64,000 nucleotides of DNA from Pomphorhynchus laevis. Its lineage: Eukaryota > Acanthocephala > Palaeacanthocephala > Echinorhynchida > Pomphorhynchidae. The DNA lies in the NCBI GenBank assembly GCA_012934845.2, contig WNNJ02000217.1, positions 1-64,000 on the forward strand. The letters are read 5' to 3'. Numbering within the stretch: position 1 is the first letter of the stretch; each line of letters starts with the position of its first letter. Below are positions 23,114 to 33,684 of the stretch, one piece after another. The notes under the pieces were generated by a model. The model was not told where the DNA came from, did not search any database, and was given only the letters and a program-made list of their open reading frames with translations. The position numbers were made by a program, and so were the translations under genes.

Positions 23114-25564
23114 CAAGAATTCAGTCGACGTAAAAGACCAAACAGTACATCACGCGATTGGCGCAGGAATTTCACCAGTCTGGTAGTGAGTGGAAGATTA
23201 AATGGAGCGATGCATTTGCTAGACACAGATGCAACAACCGGAACCCCACTAAATCCTGATGACATGATCGGTCCTACGACCGTTCGAGAGCTACTCCTCG
23301 ACAAACATCCCATTGCAGCAAAATTAAACAGTAATGCTCTTGACTGGAATCATGTTATCCCGCCACATAGCTTTCATCCCGTGGTTTTTGACTCCATAGA
23401 CAAGAAACTAATAGTCTGTATGGCCAAACGTGTCACAGGTGGAGCAGGTCCCTCAGGAATTGACGCACAGTCCTGGACACATATGCTCTCAAAATTCGGG
23501 AGAGAATCAGATGAACTTGCTGAGGCCATAGCCTCATTCACAAGAGCATTAGCGACAGAGCGCATACCAATGGACATTACACAGGCTCTAACATCATGCA
23601 GGCTAATCGCATTAACAAAGAAAACTGGAATTCGACCAATAGGAATCTGTGATGTTAGCAGAAGAATAATGACGAAGGCTATATTATCCATGGTCTCGGA
23701 AGACATACAGCAGGTATGTGGAAGAAGTCAAATGTGTGCAGGCCAACGAGCTGGCGTGGAATGCGTTACACGAGCCATCCGCAATGAACTTACAAACAAT
23801 CCGAATCATATTCTTCTATCAATTGATGCCGACAACGCATTTAACAGAATTAATAGAGAGGCGGCCCTTTGCAATATTGATCGAATATGTCCGTCGCTTT
23901 CTATAGTCATGCATAATTTTTACGACCACCCTTCTAATCTATCTGTCGGAGGCGAATTCGTTAAATCACAAGAAGGATTTACACAAGGTGACGTCCTAGC
24001 CATGCCCGCATTTGCGATCGCCACACTGCCAATAATACATCACATTTCCACAAAGTTCCCTCAAGTTCGGCAACTTTGGTACGCCGATGACGGCAACTTG
24101 ATTGGTTCTCCTATCCAAATCAGAGCTGCATACGATCTACTGTGTAAAATTGGCCCAGCGTTTGGATTTCACGTAAATCCCCAGAAATGTTCAATATTTA
24201 CGCCAACAATGGAAGAAGCTAACACATGCCAACAATTTAACGGAACAAATGTAGAAGTCCGAACGGACGGAATTGTGATACTAGGCGCACCCATTGGAGT
24301 AGACAAATACGTATACGAGGTCGTAGAATCAAAAGTAGACAAGTTTTGCAACTTGGTCGAACGATTAGCCGATGTGGGAATTTTAGATCTGCAGATAGCA
24401 TATGCCTGTTTCACTAAAGCGTTACAGCACAAGTGGTTTCACACGCAAAGAACAACTCAATGCTCATCAGATTGGTTTGCCCCGTTGCGGGAATCCATCA
24501 GATCCTCCTCGGACAACATATTCGGCCTCGATGATTCGGATGGATCGCTATGGCCTCTCATCTCTTTACCCCTACATTGTGGTGGCCTCGGCATCATCGA
24601 TCCATATATGAGTGCTGGCGTTGAATGTGAAAATTCTGGACATCTATGTGAACCTTATTTAAATGGATTACAAGGAATGGAACTTAAACTAGAGCAAGAT
24701 TTCCGAGCCAACGAAGTTCACAGGCGGAAGAAAACACAATACAAGGCCTCTTTGCTAGCCCAACTTCCTACATATGATATCATAAAGAGACGGATTATTC
24801 AACACACAATGATAAAAGGCGCATCTTCCTGGCTTTCTGCGTTCCCCACAAGAGAGTCACAAACTCGAATAGACAATACAACATTTCGTGATGCTGTTGC
24901 CGCACGGTACAACACTCTAACCAAAGATGCCCCCTCCCTTTGCCCATGTGGTTCGTCGACCTCACTGGCACATTGCCTTTCCTGCCCCAATGGCGGTCAT
25001 CCGTCGATAAGACACGACGCAACCCGCGATATTCTCGCAAAATCGCTCACCCAAATATGTGACGGCGTTGAAATCGAACCGCTACTCAGATCAGTGGATC
25101 CAAGCATTCACTTTGAGAGAAGATCAACGACGACTGATCGTGAAGCACGACTGGATATATCTTGCCGTGGTTTCTATGGTGGACGCTCGGAGCGAGCTTT
25201 CTTCGACATTTGCGTTTTTAACGTGTTCGCTCCGTCAAATCTTACCAGGGAAACCACACCAAGCTTCGAGTATCACGAACAACGGAAATGCTCGAAATAC
25301 CAAGAACGGGTGGATATTATAGAACGCGCAAATTTCGCCCCTATTGTATATTCAAGTTTAGGAGGTGAGAGCAAATCGGCATCTACAATGATAAAAAGAT
25401 TATCCAGAAAACTGGCCGTCAAGAAGGAATCTATCTACGCACAAGAATTGACTCGGATACGGGAGAAGATAAGCCTGCAACATGCAAGATGCATTTCAAT
25501 GTGCATTCGCGGTCCCAGATCAGCAAGAAACCGACCTGCGAACTATCACACTGTAGAGTGGTGA
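23114..25564 (+). CDS. LINE reverse transcriptase with C-terminal zinc knuckle and nuclease-like domain
   Basis: About 816 codons without interruption, 792 from the first near-start codon at 23186. Order: pre-RT region (GGAGPSGIDAQSW), SCRLIALTKKTGIRPIGICD, motif A ILLSIDADNAFNRI with the metal-binding Asp, motif B SQEGFTQGDVLAMP, motif C LWYADDGNLIG, thumb, then CPCGSSTSLAHCLSC (CCHC-like knuckle) with GHPSIRHDATRD, and finally EARLDISCRGF plus RAFFDICVFN, resembling the restriction-like endonuclease of R2/NeSL-type LINEs. There is no apurinic endonuclease domain. No ATG is needed by the alignment, so translation start is uncertain. The intact frame suggests a fairly recent insertion. Similar proteins are known from cnidarians and other invertebrates; I cannot fix the clade. 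Confidence 0.88.
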   Translation, partial: QEFSRRKRPNSTSRDWRRNFTSLVVSGRLNGAMHLLDTDATTGTPLNPDDMIGPTTVRELLLDKHPIAAKLNSNALDWNHVIPPHSFHPVVFDSIDKKLIVCMAKRVTGGAGPSGIDAQSWTHMLSKFGRESDELAEAIASFTRALATERIPMDITQALTSCRLIALTKKTGIRPIGICDVSRRIMTKAILSMVSEDIQQVCGRSQMCAGQRAGVECVTRAIRNELTNNPNHILLSIDADNAFNRINREAALCNIDRICPSLSIVMHNFYDHPSNLSVGGEFVKSQEGFTQGDVLAMPAFAIATLPIIHHISTKFPQVRQLWYADDGNLIGSPIQIRAAYDLLCKIGPAFGFHVNPQKCSIFTPTMEEANTCQQFNGTNVEVRTDGIVILGAPIGVDKYVYEVVESKVDKFCNLVERLADVGILDLQIAYACFTKALQHKWFHTQRTTQCSSDWFAPLRESIRSSSDNIFGLDDSDGSLWPLISLPLHCGGLGIIDPYMSAGVECENSGHLCEPYLNGLQGMELKLEQDFRANEVHRRKKTQYKASLLAQLPTYDIIKRRIIQHTMIKGASSWLSAFPTRESQTRIDNTTFRDAVAARYNTLTKDAPSLCPCGSSTSLAHCLSCPNGGHPSIRHDATRDILAKSLTQICDGVEIEPLLRSVDPSIHFERRSTTTDREARLDISCRGFYGGRSERAFFDICVFNVFAPSNLTRETTPSFEYHEQRKCSKYQERVDIIERANFAPIVYSSLGGESKSASTMIKRLSRKLAVKKESIYAQELTRIREKISLQHARCISMCIRGPRSARNRPANYHTVEW

Positions 25565-25654
25565 TATAATTGTAATATAATTGTATTGATGATATTATTA
25601 TTGTAGAGATAATGTCGTTGGAAATAAATAAACATTTTGTTAAAAAAAAAAAAT
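23114..25654 (+). mobile_element. LINE with intact RT/nuclease ORF and poly(A) tail
   Basis: Insertion running from the first sense codon at about 23114 to the A-run at 25643-25654. It has a single ORF (next entry), a short 3' UTR and a terminal poly(A), and is much richer in G+C than its surroundings. There is no separate ORF1 or N-terminal DNA-binding domain, so it may be 5'-truncated. The decayed - strand copy at 0.5-2.9 kb is a relative. Confidence 0.88.
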
Positions 25655-25939
25655 TAATAAATAATAATTATTTATTATTATTAATAATTATTAATTATTA
25701 ATTATTTCCTTTAACAAATTATATGACCACGTAAATAATTATGAATTCTTATTTAGTAAACATCAAATCAAATCAAAATCACTTTATTTAAGAAATACAG
25801 AGCAAGTATCTTAGCTCATATACAGGAGGTTTCATATAGAAAGGAAAAAGATTTGTAAAAATTAGAGTAAGAACAAAAAAGATGTAAAAATTGAAAAATC
25901 AGCGTTTGTCAGAAAATTGAGTTAATCATCGAGATGAAA

Positions 25940-28614
25940 TGAGTTTTGTCATTTTATATGAATTGAGGATTTATTCTTTTATTATGGTAAGTAATAGCAC
26001 GGTGCAGGAAACTATCCAACATATGTTGTGTTCTAATAGAATTTGTGATGTATTTACGAGTATGTCGCATGTTTCTGATGTTTCTGTTATTTATTTTTTT
26101 CTGCCGCACCTAATCTTTCGAGCAACTTCGCGTTTCCAGCTGTGCGTTAACAGAGATTCTTCAAAATATCGTCTAATGATGTAAATGGTTTCTCCGCAAA
26201 GCGTTGTGCATAGTTGTGGATAACTTTTAGTCGACGAACATCTACGGATATGTGGACAGAATATCCATAAGTTAGCAAAGGAATTACGGTTGCTGTATAT
26301 ATTTGTTCGATTTGATGTAAAAGCGCTCCCTGTAGTTTTAGTTTGCACAGAAAATATAGTCGAGGTGCGCATTTACGTATCAAATCATCTATATGTAAGT
26401 GCCATGACAGATTGTCACTAAATCTCATTCCTAGGATCTTTAAGCTGTTCACACTTTCAAATCCAAAATCAATAAGTTGTTTTGAGAACGATCTTTATAA
26501 GCAGAAATGTACTATTTTAGACTTCGTGCTATTTATTTGCAGACTATTTTTTGAGCACAATTTAAGAAGTTCATCAATTTCGAATTTAAGCGAGCGATTT
26601 GATATATGTACACTTGATGCGGAATTTAGAATAGTGATGTCATCCGCATATTTAACGCATATTGAATGATCTAGAGATACGTCGTAGTCCTGTACAAAAA
26701 GGTTGAATAGTAGGGGAGAGATTAAGCTCCCTTGAGGTAAGCCAATATATATAAAACATTTCTTAGAGAACGTGTTTTTGTGTACAATCCTTTGGCTTCT
26801 ACCAGATAGGTAAGATTGAATGAACTTTAGTTGCCATTTAGAGAAACCTAACGTCCTCAATTTATTCAATAACACACAATGGTCAATTGTGTCGAATGCT
26901 TTGCTAAAATCAATTCGAAGTGCTTGTACTATAGGTTGGGATCGTAAATCAAGATTATTGATTGCAAACTGATTTATTCTCATAAGTGCATTCATTGTAT
27001 TGTCTTGTTGGCGAAAAGCGTGTTGGTTGATATCTATCTTTTTGCCGTCGAATAAATTCGACGGTAAAAAGCCTTTTCAATTAGTTTTGGAAAGGCCGGT
27101 AGCAATGATATTGAACTGAAACATTCTGATGTTACTGGGTTGGACTGTTTAGGAATTAAAACAACGTTTGTGCATTTTAAACAATCGTTTACGATTCCAG
27201 TTTGAAAGATCTGTGTAAATGCTACTGATAAATGTTGCGATAAGATATCACCAAGATATTTTACAATCCACACTGGTATACCCAGACCGTTGGCTTTGTT
27301 TGTTGCTAAACAATTTATATCCTTGAGTAATTCTTCGGAAGATACGAGAGTCGTCGGTGGAGTTAATTACATTGATAGGTATAATATGCTCGATACTTCT
27401 TTTGCATTCAGAATTGTTAGTAAGAGATACGTTTATTCTGTCGAGTGTATCAGAGAGATTATTATTGTCCGAAGTAACAAGGTTGGATTGAGAAACATGA
27501 TCACGTAATGCTTTTACATGTTTCCAAAATAACTTCGAAGATGTATTGCTTAATTGTTTTAAAACGAAAGATTGAGGCTCTTTTGTAATTTTTAATGAAA
27601 GCTTCCTATTTAGTTCATTAAAGTAATGGTAATCTTTATGTTTATATGATTCATCACGGCGCAGTTGAAGCTCTTTCAGAACATGATACATCCAATGAGG
27701 ATCGCGATTTGTAAGAGTTATGGTCTTTGCAGGTATTCAATTTTCGACAATGTCACATATTGTCGATGTTATTGCATAAAGAGAAATAACGTTACAGTTT
27801 TCTGGGTGAGAGAACCATTTAAGTAATTCACTACGTAGTTTAATAAGATAATGTTCACGGCGATCCTGAACTACACGACGAGATAAAAATGTACGCGTTA
27901 CTGAGTTTATAGGCTTGATAATTACAGACAAATGGTCAGATGATGATACAGGCGCACAGTTAATACCACCAAATCCGTTAGCATCGGTATTCAGATAAAT
28001 TTTGTCAAGTGTAGATTTTCCGTGGGTTGGAAAGTCTACAAGTTGGATAAAACCTAATTGATGTGCATAAACATCGAAATCTAGCTGATAAAAATCCCCC
28101 GCGATTAAAACTTATCTGTGGTTTGATAAAAGTTCGTTAACTAACGTTGAAAGTTTTTCAAAAGCTTGTGATTTATCGGCAGATGGAGGATGGTATAGAA
28201 TTACTACAAGTAGCTGAAAGCTTCTTGTTTTTATAGTTTTACAAAAGTTTAAGACTAAGTATTCTATATGGTCTCCAATGTATGAGCTAATCTCAGTGAT
28301 TAACATATTTACACTATTTCTAACGTAAACACATACCCGCCACCTCTCCGATTGCTTCTATGAGCCGATAAAGGCTTCAGAAATCCGGGAATATTACATT
28401 CTTGCGAAGTCACGTTGTTAAACCACGTTTCTGTCACTAATAGAATATCAAGAGAATAAACACTGCACATTATAGATAAATGATCTATCTTATTAGGAAG
28501 GCTCTGTGCATTTGTCAGAAATGGTATGACCATTTTGCTGTGTAACAAGGCGTATGCACGTTTTTTATTCGTCATGAGCTTACAATGTGAACTCTTTCCC
28601 AACGAACTCTGCAT
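25940..28614 (-). pseudogene. LINE ORF2: endonuclease and reverse transcriptase, broken
   Basis: Reading from 28614 downwards: AP-endonuclease-like TNAQSLPNKIDHLSIMCSV then DILLVTETWFN and NRRGGGY, a middle part with LLVVILYHPPSADKS, then RT: DCLKCTNVVLIPKQSNPV, LRIDFSKAFDTIDHCVLLNK (motif A), YIGLPQGSLISPLLFNLFVQ (motif B), VKYADDITILN (motif C) and SLKILGMRFSDNLSWHLHID (post-RT). The order and spacing are those of CR1/Jockey-group LINEs. Several stops and frame changes separate the pieces (around 28.1, 27.7, 27.25, 27.0 and 26.47 kb). Confidence 0.87.
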
Positions 28615-28732
28615 TACGCCTTGACCACCTGAAAATCCTAAATTTCTAAGTGTTCTTCACTAGGTTTATCATTCTGTGATATTTGCGTATCTCCTCGCTT
28701 TATTCTAATTACCACGTTAATTACGATTTCTT

Positions 28733-29130
28733 CTATATTTAAATTTACAATAAACATATTTTTGCATGAGCATCCATGCATACCATATAATATAAAATAT
28801 AATACATTAAATAATGAAATTTTAAGAATTGCAACAATATGTAATGATATTGGCTTTCTTCAAAATCATTTAAATAATTTAATAGGGGCCGAAACCTGAT
28901 AGCATAGCAGTTCCTCCTGATGACCTCTAATTCTTATTCTGATACAACGTCTGTTATTTATTAGTCAATTCATAAAAATGACGTTTATTTTAAATTTCAT
29001 TTTTTTAACTTGATTTAAATTATAGAAAATCTAAAAACAATTATTAATTTTATTATTTAATTATTAAATTTTGATTTAGCATTATTATGTTTTGTTTATT
29101 TTATAATTATATTAAATACGTAGACTCAGT
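28733..29130 (+). mobile_element. PLE-A fragment inserted in LINE ORF1
   Basis: Begins ATTTTTGCATGAGCATCCAT (RT C-terminal coding, + strand), jumps after AATTTAATAG to the 3' tail (GGGGCCGAAACCTGATAGCA, CTCCTGATGACCTC) and ends TACGTAGACTCAGTTAGCTG. The piece is therefore 5'-truncated and internally deleted. LINE ORF1 coding resumes on both sides, so the PLE insertion is younger than the LINE. Confidence 0.8.
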
Positions 29131-29575
29131 TAGCTGATTTAATGCATTGCTCACTTGGTTCAAAAAGAGACATTATGAGTTTCCTAGCAGATTCAATAAC
29201 ATGACTTATATTTACTTCGATGTTTCTTGATGTAGATTAATGTACTCCCCTTAACATGATGTAACGTGTCCTTGAAGGAAAACGATGCGGTTTGCTTGCA
29301 GCTCGATGAATAGAATCACACATAGGCAACAGTGATGAATCTGCTGATTGGTGAATATTGTTAGTTGATGATGCGTTTGGCGATTTACTCTTGTCGCGAT
29401 ACGACAATCTTCTAGATGAATTCTTAAACGTTCTTACGACATGTGATCTCCCACCATCAAGTTAAGAGGATCTAGCGATATAAGGAGTCTTTGAAGCCAA
29501 CGTGACATTTAAATCTAATTCGGAGTTTGCTGGCTCCGTAATGTTTACTAAATTATCTTTCCTGAGTTCTATGGG

Positions 29576-29577
<2 letters not shown>

Positions 29578-29654
<77 letters not shown>
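29578..29654. repeat. (AT)n microsatellite within LINE ORF1
   Basis: About 38 AT units between two segments of LINE ORF1 coding sequence. Translating it gives the meaningless poly-Ile/Tyr frame. Confidence 0.95.
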
Positions 29655-29657
<3 letters not shown>

Positions 29658-30330
29658 CTAATACATCGATTGAAGATCGTGATTGGTTTTTAAAGTTTAC
29701 TGAGTTCTCAATAATAGAACACATTGGCGTATCTATATGTGTATTGTTCTGTGGTTTTAAGATCCTTCTTTAAGATACATCTGAGTCGGAACGGGACAGT
29801 TTTCATTATCTGAAAACTGATTAATATTTTATAATGTGGAGTTAATTGACATATCGTATTTGAACCATTTATATAGGATGTAGAATCAGTAACGTTCTTT
29901 CGGTTTGTGTTGGTTGAAAGTAAAATATAATTACTTAATCGATTTATAAGTTCAGCTTTTGGACCGATATAGTTTAATCCGCGTTTGCGACATTCAGGAA
30001 TCAATTCCACTAGACGAAGTTGTTTCAACTTCCCCATGATAGCCAAATTTTCTGCAACAGTAGATCGATCGACATATTTTCTTGGTCGTCTTATCATATT
30101 TCGTTTAGTAAGTGTAAGCTATAAGATTTACTTATAACTTGACAAGAGAAATATTGCAATTGTCGTTGTAGGTTTGTAATGTATTTATCAGTGTAATGTT
30201 TAGAGAATGTCAATGTAGGTAGAAATATCGCTGCTCGATGCTCGTTGCTCGTCGTGTAATTTGCTGGACGGCTGATTGATTGTTTTCAAGTCCAAAAAGC
30301 AATGTAAAATAAGTCCATTGAATAGATGCC

Positions 30331-31302
30331 TAATCCGCAATATCAAGTGTCAAGCATTGTTTAAGTGTATGAATCTTAGATTGTATGTTAATTTATCTCA
30401 AATTTAAGTATTTAACAATCAGGACAATATTTTAACATTAAAGTATTATGAATAGTATTAAATTTATATTATATAAAAATTTAATTATAATTTAATTATA
30501 AAAATATATAATTATATAATTTATAATAATTACTTGACCGTGTAAATAATTATCGACATAATTATTTTCAATTAAAAATTAAAATAATCAATTTTAAATA
30601 ATCATTTTTATCTAATTATTAATTATTTATTTATTCATAAGTATCTAATTATTTATAATAATGTTTATAATTATTAATCAGTTACTTATTCAATTATTAT
30701 TTTAATAATAATTTAATTCTGTTTAATTATTATTTTAAATGATAATTAAACATAAATATTTACCCATTTGAATAATCATATTCTATTTTATTCATTAAAT
30801 AAAAGAAATTTATTTATTTCAAAATAAATATATTATTACTTGTATATTTTGTAAATAAAAAAATATGATCCACAGAACTTTATTCTTGTGAACAGAATAA
30901 GATTTTATAAATAATATAAAATTCGTAATATTGTTGGATATTAATATCTTACTATCGATACATAATTCTTTATGTGCTACGAACATGAAAATTTCGATAG
31001 GATTCGTAATCCAGATAGACCCAAATATAACTCAACAATTCGTAAAAAGCATCAATTAAGTTACGATAGATTTAATTTATTAAATACAAAAATAAATGAA
31101 TGTATAAGAAAATATATTTTAAATTTATGCTATATAAATTTAAAATAAAAGATAAAGTAAAAATGTGATTACTACGTAAATCAAACAAGAAATTGCTAAA
31201 ATACATTGCAATCAGTTAGCAAACAATAAATGAAATGGTTCATATTAATTTCCATTTATTATAAGTTAATATTTGTAATTATAGTTACAATAGTATAACA
31301 AC
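30331..31302. other. AT-rich, no gene seen
   Basis: Strongly A/T-rich with TTATTTATT repeats. No TMEM62 membrane-domain exon could be recognised, although those exons should follow 31303 on the - strand. Confidence 0.4.
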
Positions 31303-31474
31303 CTTAACATTCACTTGGAGTTGGTGATTCCTGCCAGATATGTCAACTGAATTTGTCCATTTTGCCGACCAAAGTGGATGCTTGTTATATAATTGTTTGC
31401 AATTCATCATGATGTTATTGTCAACCATTACAGAGACAGAATATACTGGACTTGTGAATGAAAACACCAGCAAA
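31303..31474 (-). CDS. TMEM62: TMEM62-like gene, exon F (last exon recognised)
   Basis: A TATCTTTTTAG acceptor precedes LLVFSFTSPVYSVSVMVDNN, then LWSAKWTNSVDISGR and HQLQVNVK before GTTGTT. In human TMEM62 the corresponding part reads VLAFSLSSITSVTVKIDG with a KWNPRNY segment, the Ig-like domain after the phosphoesterase. Phase fits exon E (AA + T). The C-terminal membrane-spanning exons are not recognised. Confidence 0.75.
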
Positions 31475-31610
31475 CTAAAAAGATACAATTGCTCATTGGT
31501 TATTCGATAAGAAAAAATATTTATTTTTATAAGAAACATAAATTTATTTGTTAAATAAATATTATACATCAAATAAAAAATATTTAATAATTTTAAATAA
31601 TTAGTTTTTA

Positions 31611-32590
31611 TCCTCACAGGTATTGTTCCTATTCTTGATACAGCAGGACGCTACTAATCAGTCTGTGTGGGTCTCATCAGCTTCTGACCCAGACCTACAT
31701 TTCACGTTTCGACCCTTATTTTCTGCTTTCTCCGTACACTGGTGCTGATCGGATTCGAACTCAGGACGTCTGTATCGCGATTCAACGCTACATCCACTCA
31801 GCTGGCTGCTCCAGTGGTGTAGATATACATTTCTGTATATTGCTTTTGGTAGGGGATCGTATTCTAACGATCTATTAGAAACCTACCTAGTTGTGTGATC
31901 CGCTAGCCGGATCACTGATTTTTCATGCTGCCACTTGCAATGAATGTTTTTAATTTAACTTGATTACATCTGTGAGCTGAAATTCTTCTGATTGTGGCAC
32001 GACATTATCCTCACAGGTATTGTTCCTATTCTTGATACAGCAGGACGCTACTAATCAGTCTGGGTGGGTCTCATCAGCTGCTTACCCAGACCTATCTAGA
32101 ATAGATGTTCCTATCTAGAATAGGAACAATACCTGTGAGGATAATGTCGTGCCACAATCAGAAGAATTTCAGCTCACAGATGTAATCAAGTTAAATTAAA
32201 AACATTCATTGCAAGTGGCAGCATGAAAAATCAGTGATCCGGCTAGCGGATCACACAACTAGGTAGGTTTCTAATAGATCGTTAGAATACGATCCCCTAC
32301 CAAAAGCAATATACAGAAATGTATATCTACACCACTGGAGCAGCCAGCTGAGTGGATGTAGCGTTGAATCGCGATACAGACGTCCTGAGTTCGAATCCGA
32401 TCAGCACCAGTGTACGGAGAAAGCAGAAAATAAGGGTCGAAACGTGAAATGTAGGTCTGGGTCAGCAGCTGATGAGACCCACCCAGACTGATTAGTAGCG
32501 TCCTGCTGTATCAAGAATAGGAACAATACCTGTGAGGATAATGTCGTGCCACAATCAGAAGAATTTCAGCTCACAGATGTAATCAAGTTA
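31611..32590. mobile_element. 398-bp tRNA-headed repeat, inverted dimer with 12-bp target duplication
   Basis: AATTAGTTTTTA flanks the element (31599-31610 and 32591-32602). The left half is on the - strand and slightly longer than one 397-bp unit (TCCTCACAGG at 31611 and 32008). It meets a + strand half at a junction around 32090-32120 (AGACCTATCTAGAATAGATG). The + half has a tRNA-like head at 32333-32412: acceptor-like ACTGG/CCAGT ends, AGCTGAGTGG (A box, 32346-32355) and GAGTTCGAATCCG (B box, 32387-32399). The tail carries GGGTCGAAACG, CAGCAGCTGATGAGACCC and CGTCCTGCTG. It lies in a TMEM62-like intron. Confidence 0.88.
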
Positions 32591-32602
32591 AATTAGTTTT
32601 TA

Positions 32603-33100
32603 ATTAATAAATAATTACGCAAAATTTAACATATAATAAAATATTATATTAATATTATATAAATACGTTGATAACATAAAAAGCATTTAAATGCTAGCAT
32701 TTCATATTATAAATATTAGATATCATTGTATTATGAATAATATATTAATAATATTATAATAAATATTAGATATATTCTTATATATTGTATCAATGTTATA
32801 ATACATCCAAATATTTATACATTTGCAGATTATCATGAAAAAAAACTAGGGTGTTTAAATGTTACATTACCTTTAATTAAATTAAAATATATTAATCTCG
32901 AATATTTAATATTAGATATTATAAACAAAAATTTTTATTAGCAAAGAAAGTTTAAAGATAAAAGCAAATGCTCAAAAATATTTAATGGAAGGTCTTTAAA
33001 CACGTAATGGTTTTGTACATCAACATAATTCTTTGAAATAAGCAAAAAAGGAAGATAAAATAAAAGTTTCGTTTTAAGGCAATAATTTAAAGCATTCAAC
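32603..33100. other. TMEM62-like intron, no gene
   Basis: A/T-rich. The - strand frame continuing from exon E to 32938 (LLFYLPFLLISKNYVDV) is open but unrelated to TMEM62, so I treat it as intron. Confidence 0.45.
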
Positions 33101-33274
33101 TTTATTTTATAATCTAACCGAAATTCATCAAATTTCATGTTGTTTAGCTCATCCAATTCTCGCTGCAACACCAAACCAGGCATCTTAGGACTAGTAACAA
33201 TGACGGCAATTTCGTCTGCAGCGTGTATGTCCGCAAATGCAAACAGACCTTTGTCCCAAACACAGATGCGATAC
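33101..33274 (-). CDS. TMEM62: TMEM62-like gene, exon E
   Basis: Starts after a 41-nt intron and reads YRICVWDKGLFAFADIHAAD, then IAVIVTSPKMPGL, closely following TMEM62 YRIFAFDHDLFSFADL and VVLITNPKSL. The 3' border (AA before GTTGAA) is chosen because its phase fits exon F. The donor is weak. Confidence 0.88.
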
Positions 33275-33315
33275 CTTATGAACAAATAGTAAGAAATGAA
33301 CACAATTTGTCTTAC

Positions 33316-33507
33316 TTTCGTTGATATTTCCAGTCTGCAAGTTCCAATTCAATTAATTTTGGATTGTGCTTATAATACATTTGAGGAACCAAGTTGCTCA
33401 TAGTATGTAAATGACCACACATGTAAATAGCGTTGACACTTAATAGCAAAGTGTCATAAACAATCTCAAATTGCACAGAATGATGTGAAATTTCAATATA
33501 CTGAATG
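33316..33507 (-). CDS. TMEM62: TMEM62-like gene, exon D (GHLH motif)
   Basis: After a 40-nt intron it reads IEISHHSVQFEIVYDTLLLS, then YMCGHLHTMSNLVPQMY and LIELELADWKYQRK. The CGHLHT block is the last metal-binding motif of the calcineurin-like phosphoesterase fold and matches TMEM62 (YLCGHLHTLGGLMP) with the following ELEVGDWKDNRR. Start C33507 is the only AG in phase with exon C. Confidence 0.92.
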
Positions 33508-33547
33508 CTGAATACTGAAATGTTCCAAATTATTAGCAAACAAATAC

Positions 33548-33684
33548 CTTAATATCTCTTTTAAACTTTTATGCTGATTAATGTGAATAAAAGCCAGTGG
33601 ATGATGCCCAATAAATACAGGAGGTCCACCGGTTGCCATTTTACTTGCCTTCTCCACGTAGTCATTTAATTCATTCATAAACCT
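33548..33684 (-). CDS. TMEM62: TMEM62-like gene, exon C (GHHP motif)
   Basis: Follows an AG at 33686-33685 and reads RFMNELNDYVEKASKM, then PPVFIGHHPLAFIHI. The GHHP segment supplies another phosphoesterase metal ligand. It joins exon B in phase 0 (FIPD then RFMNEL) like TMEM62 GILDKKKMEEL. Confidence 0.9.

Larger units (their letters stand above)
28630..30097 (-). pseudogene. LINE ORF1 with N-terminal SAP-like domain, interrupted
   Basis: From 30097 down the frame reads MIRRPRKYVDRSTVAENLAI, then LRLVELIPECRKRGLNYIGP with KAELINRLSNYI. This has the L..L...C...GL...G.K..L..RL spacing of a SAP DNA-binding helix-extended-helix motif, at about residues 28-66. Further down come VPIELRKDNLVNITEPANSE, RRLSYRDKSKSP and a tail with NIEEIVINVVIRIKRGD just before ORF2. 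Most CR1-group ORF1 proteins carry PHD, RRM or esterase domains, so a SAP start is notable. The PLE-A piece and the (AT)n tract split the frame. Confidence 0.65.
25760..30330 (-). mobile_element. CR1/Jockey-like LINE with ORF1 and ORF2, broken
   Basis: Full-length-looking - strand LINE. Its 3' end near 25760 carries GATTTTGATTTGATTTGATG. ORF2 lies at about 25.9-28.6 kb and ORF1 at about 28.63-30.1 kb. A PLE-A fragment (28733-29130) and an (AT)n tract (29578-29654) sit inside ORF1. GC content is higher than in the flanks. It lies in an intron, or downstream, of the - strand TMEM62-like gene and in the same orientation. Confidence 0.85.

Noticed and set aside
23374-25040. Several 60-110 codon frames inside the LINE
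   Set aside because: They are other-frame and antisense shadows of the intact RT ORF.
29502-29693. 63-codon ORF with poly Ile-Tyr
   Set aside because: It is the translation of the (AT)n microsatellite inside LINE ORF1, read on the wrong strand.
32333-32412. A tRNA gene
   Set aside because: A and B boxes and acceptor-like ends are present, but the cloverleaf is imperfect and the sequence is the head of a repeated retroelement unit with target duplications.
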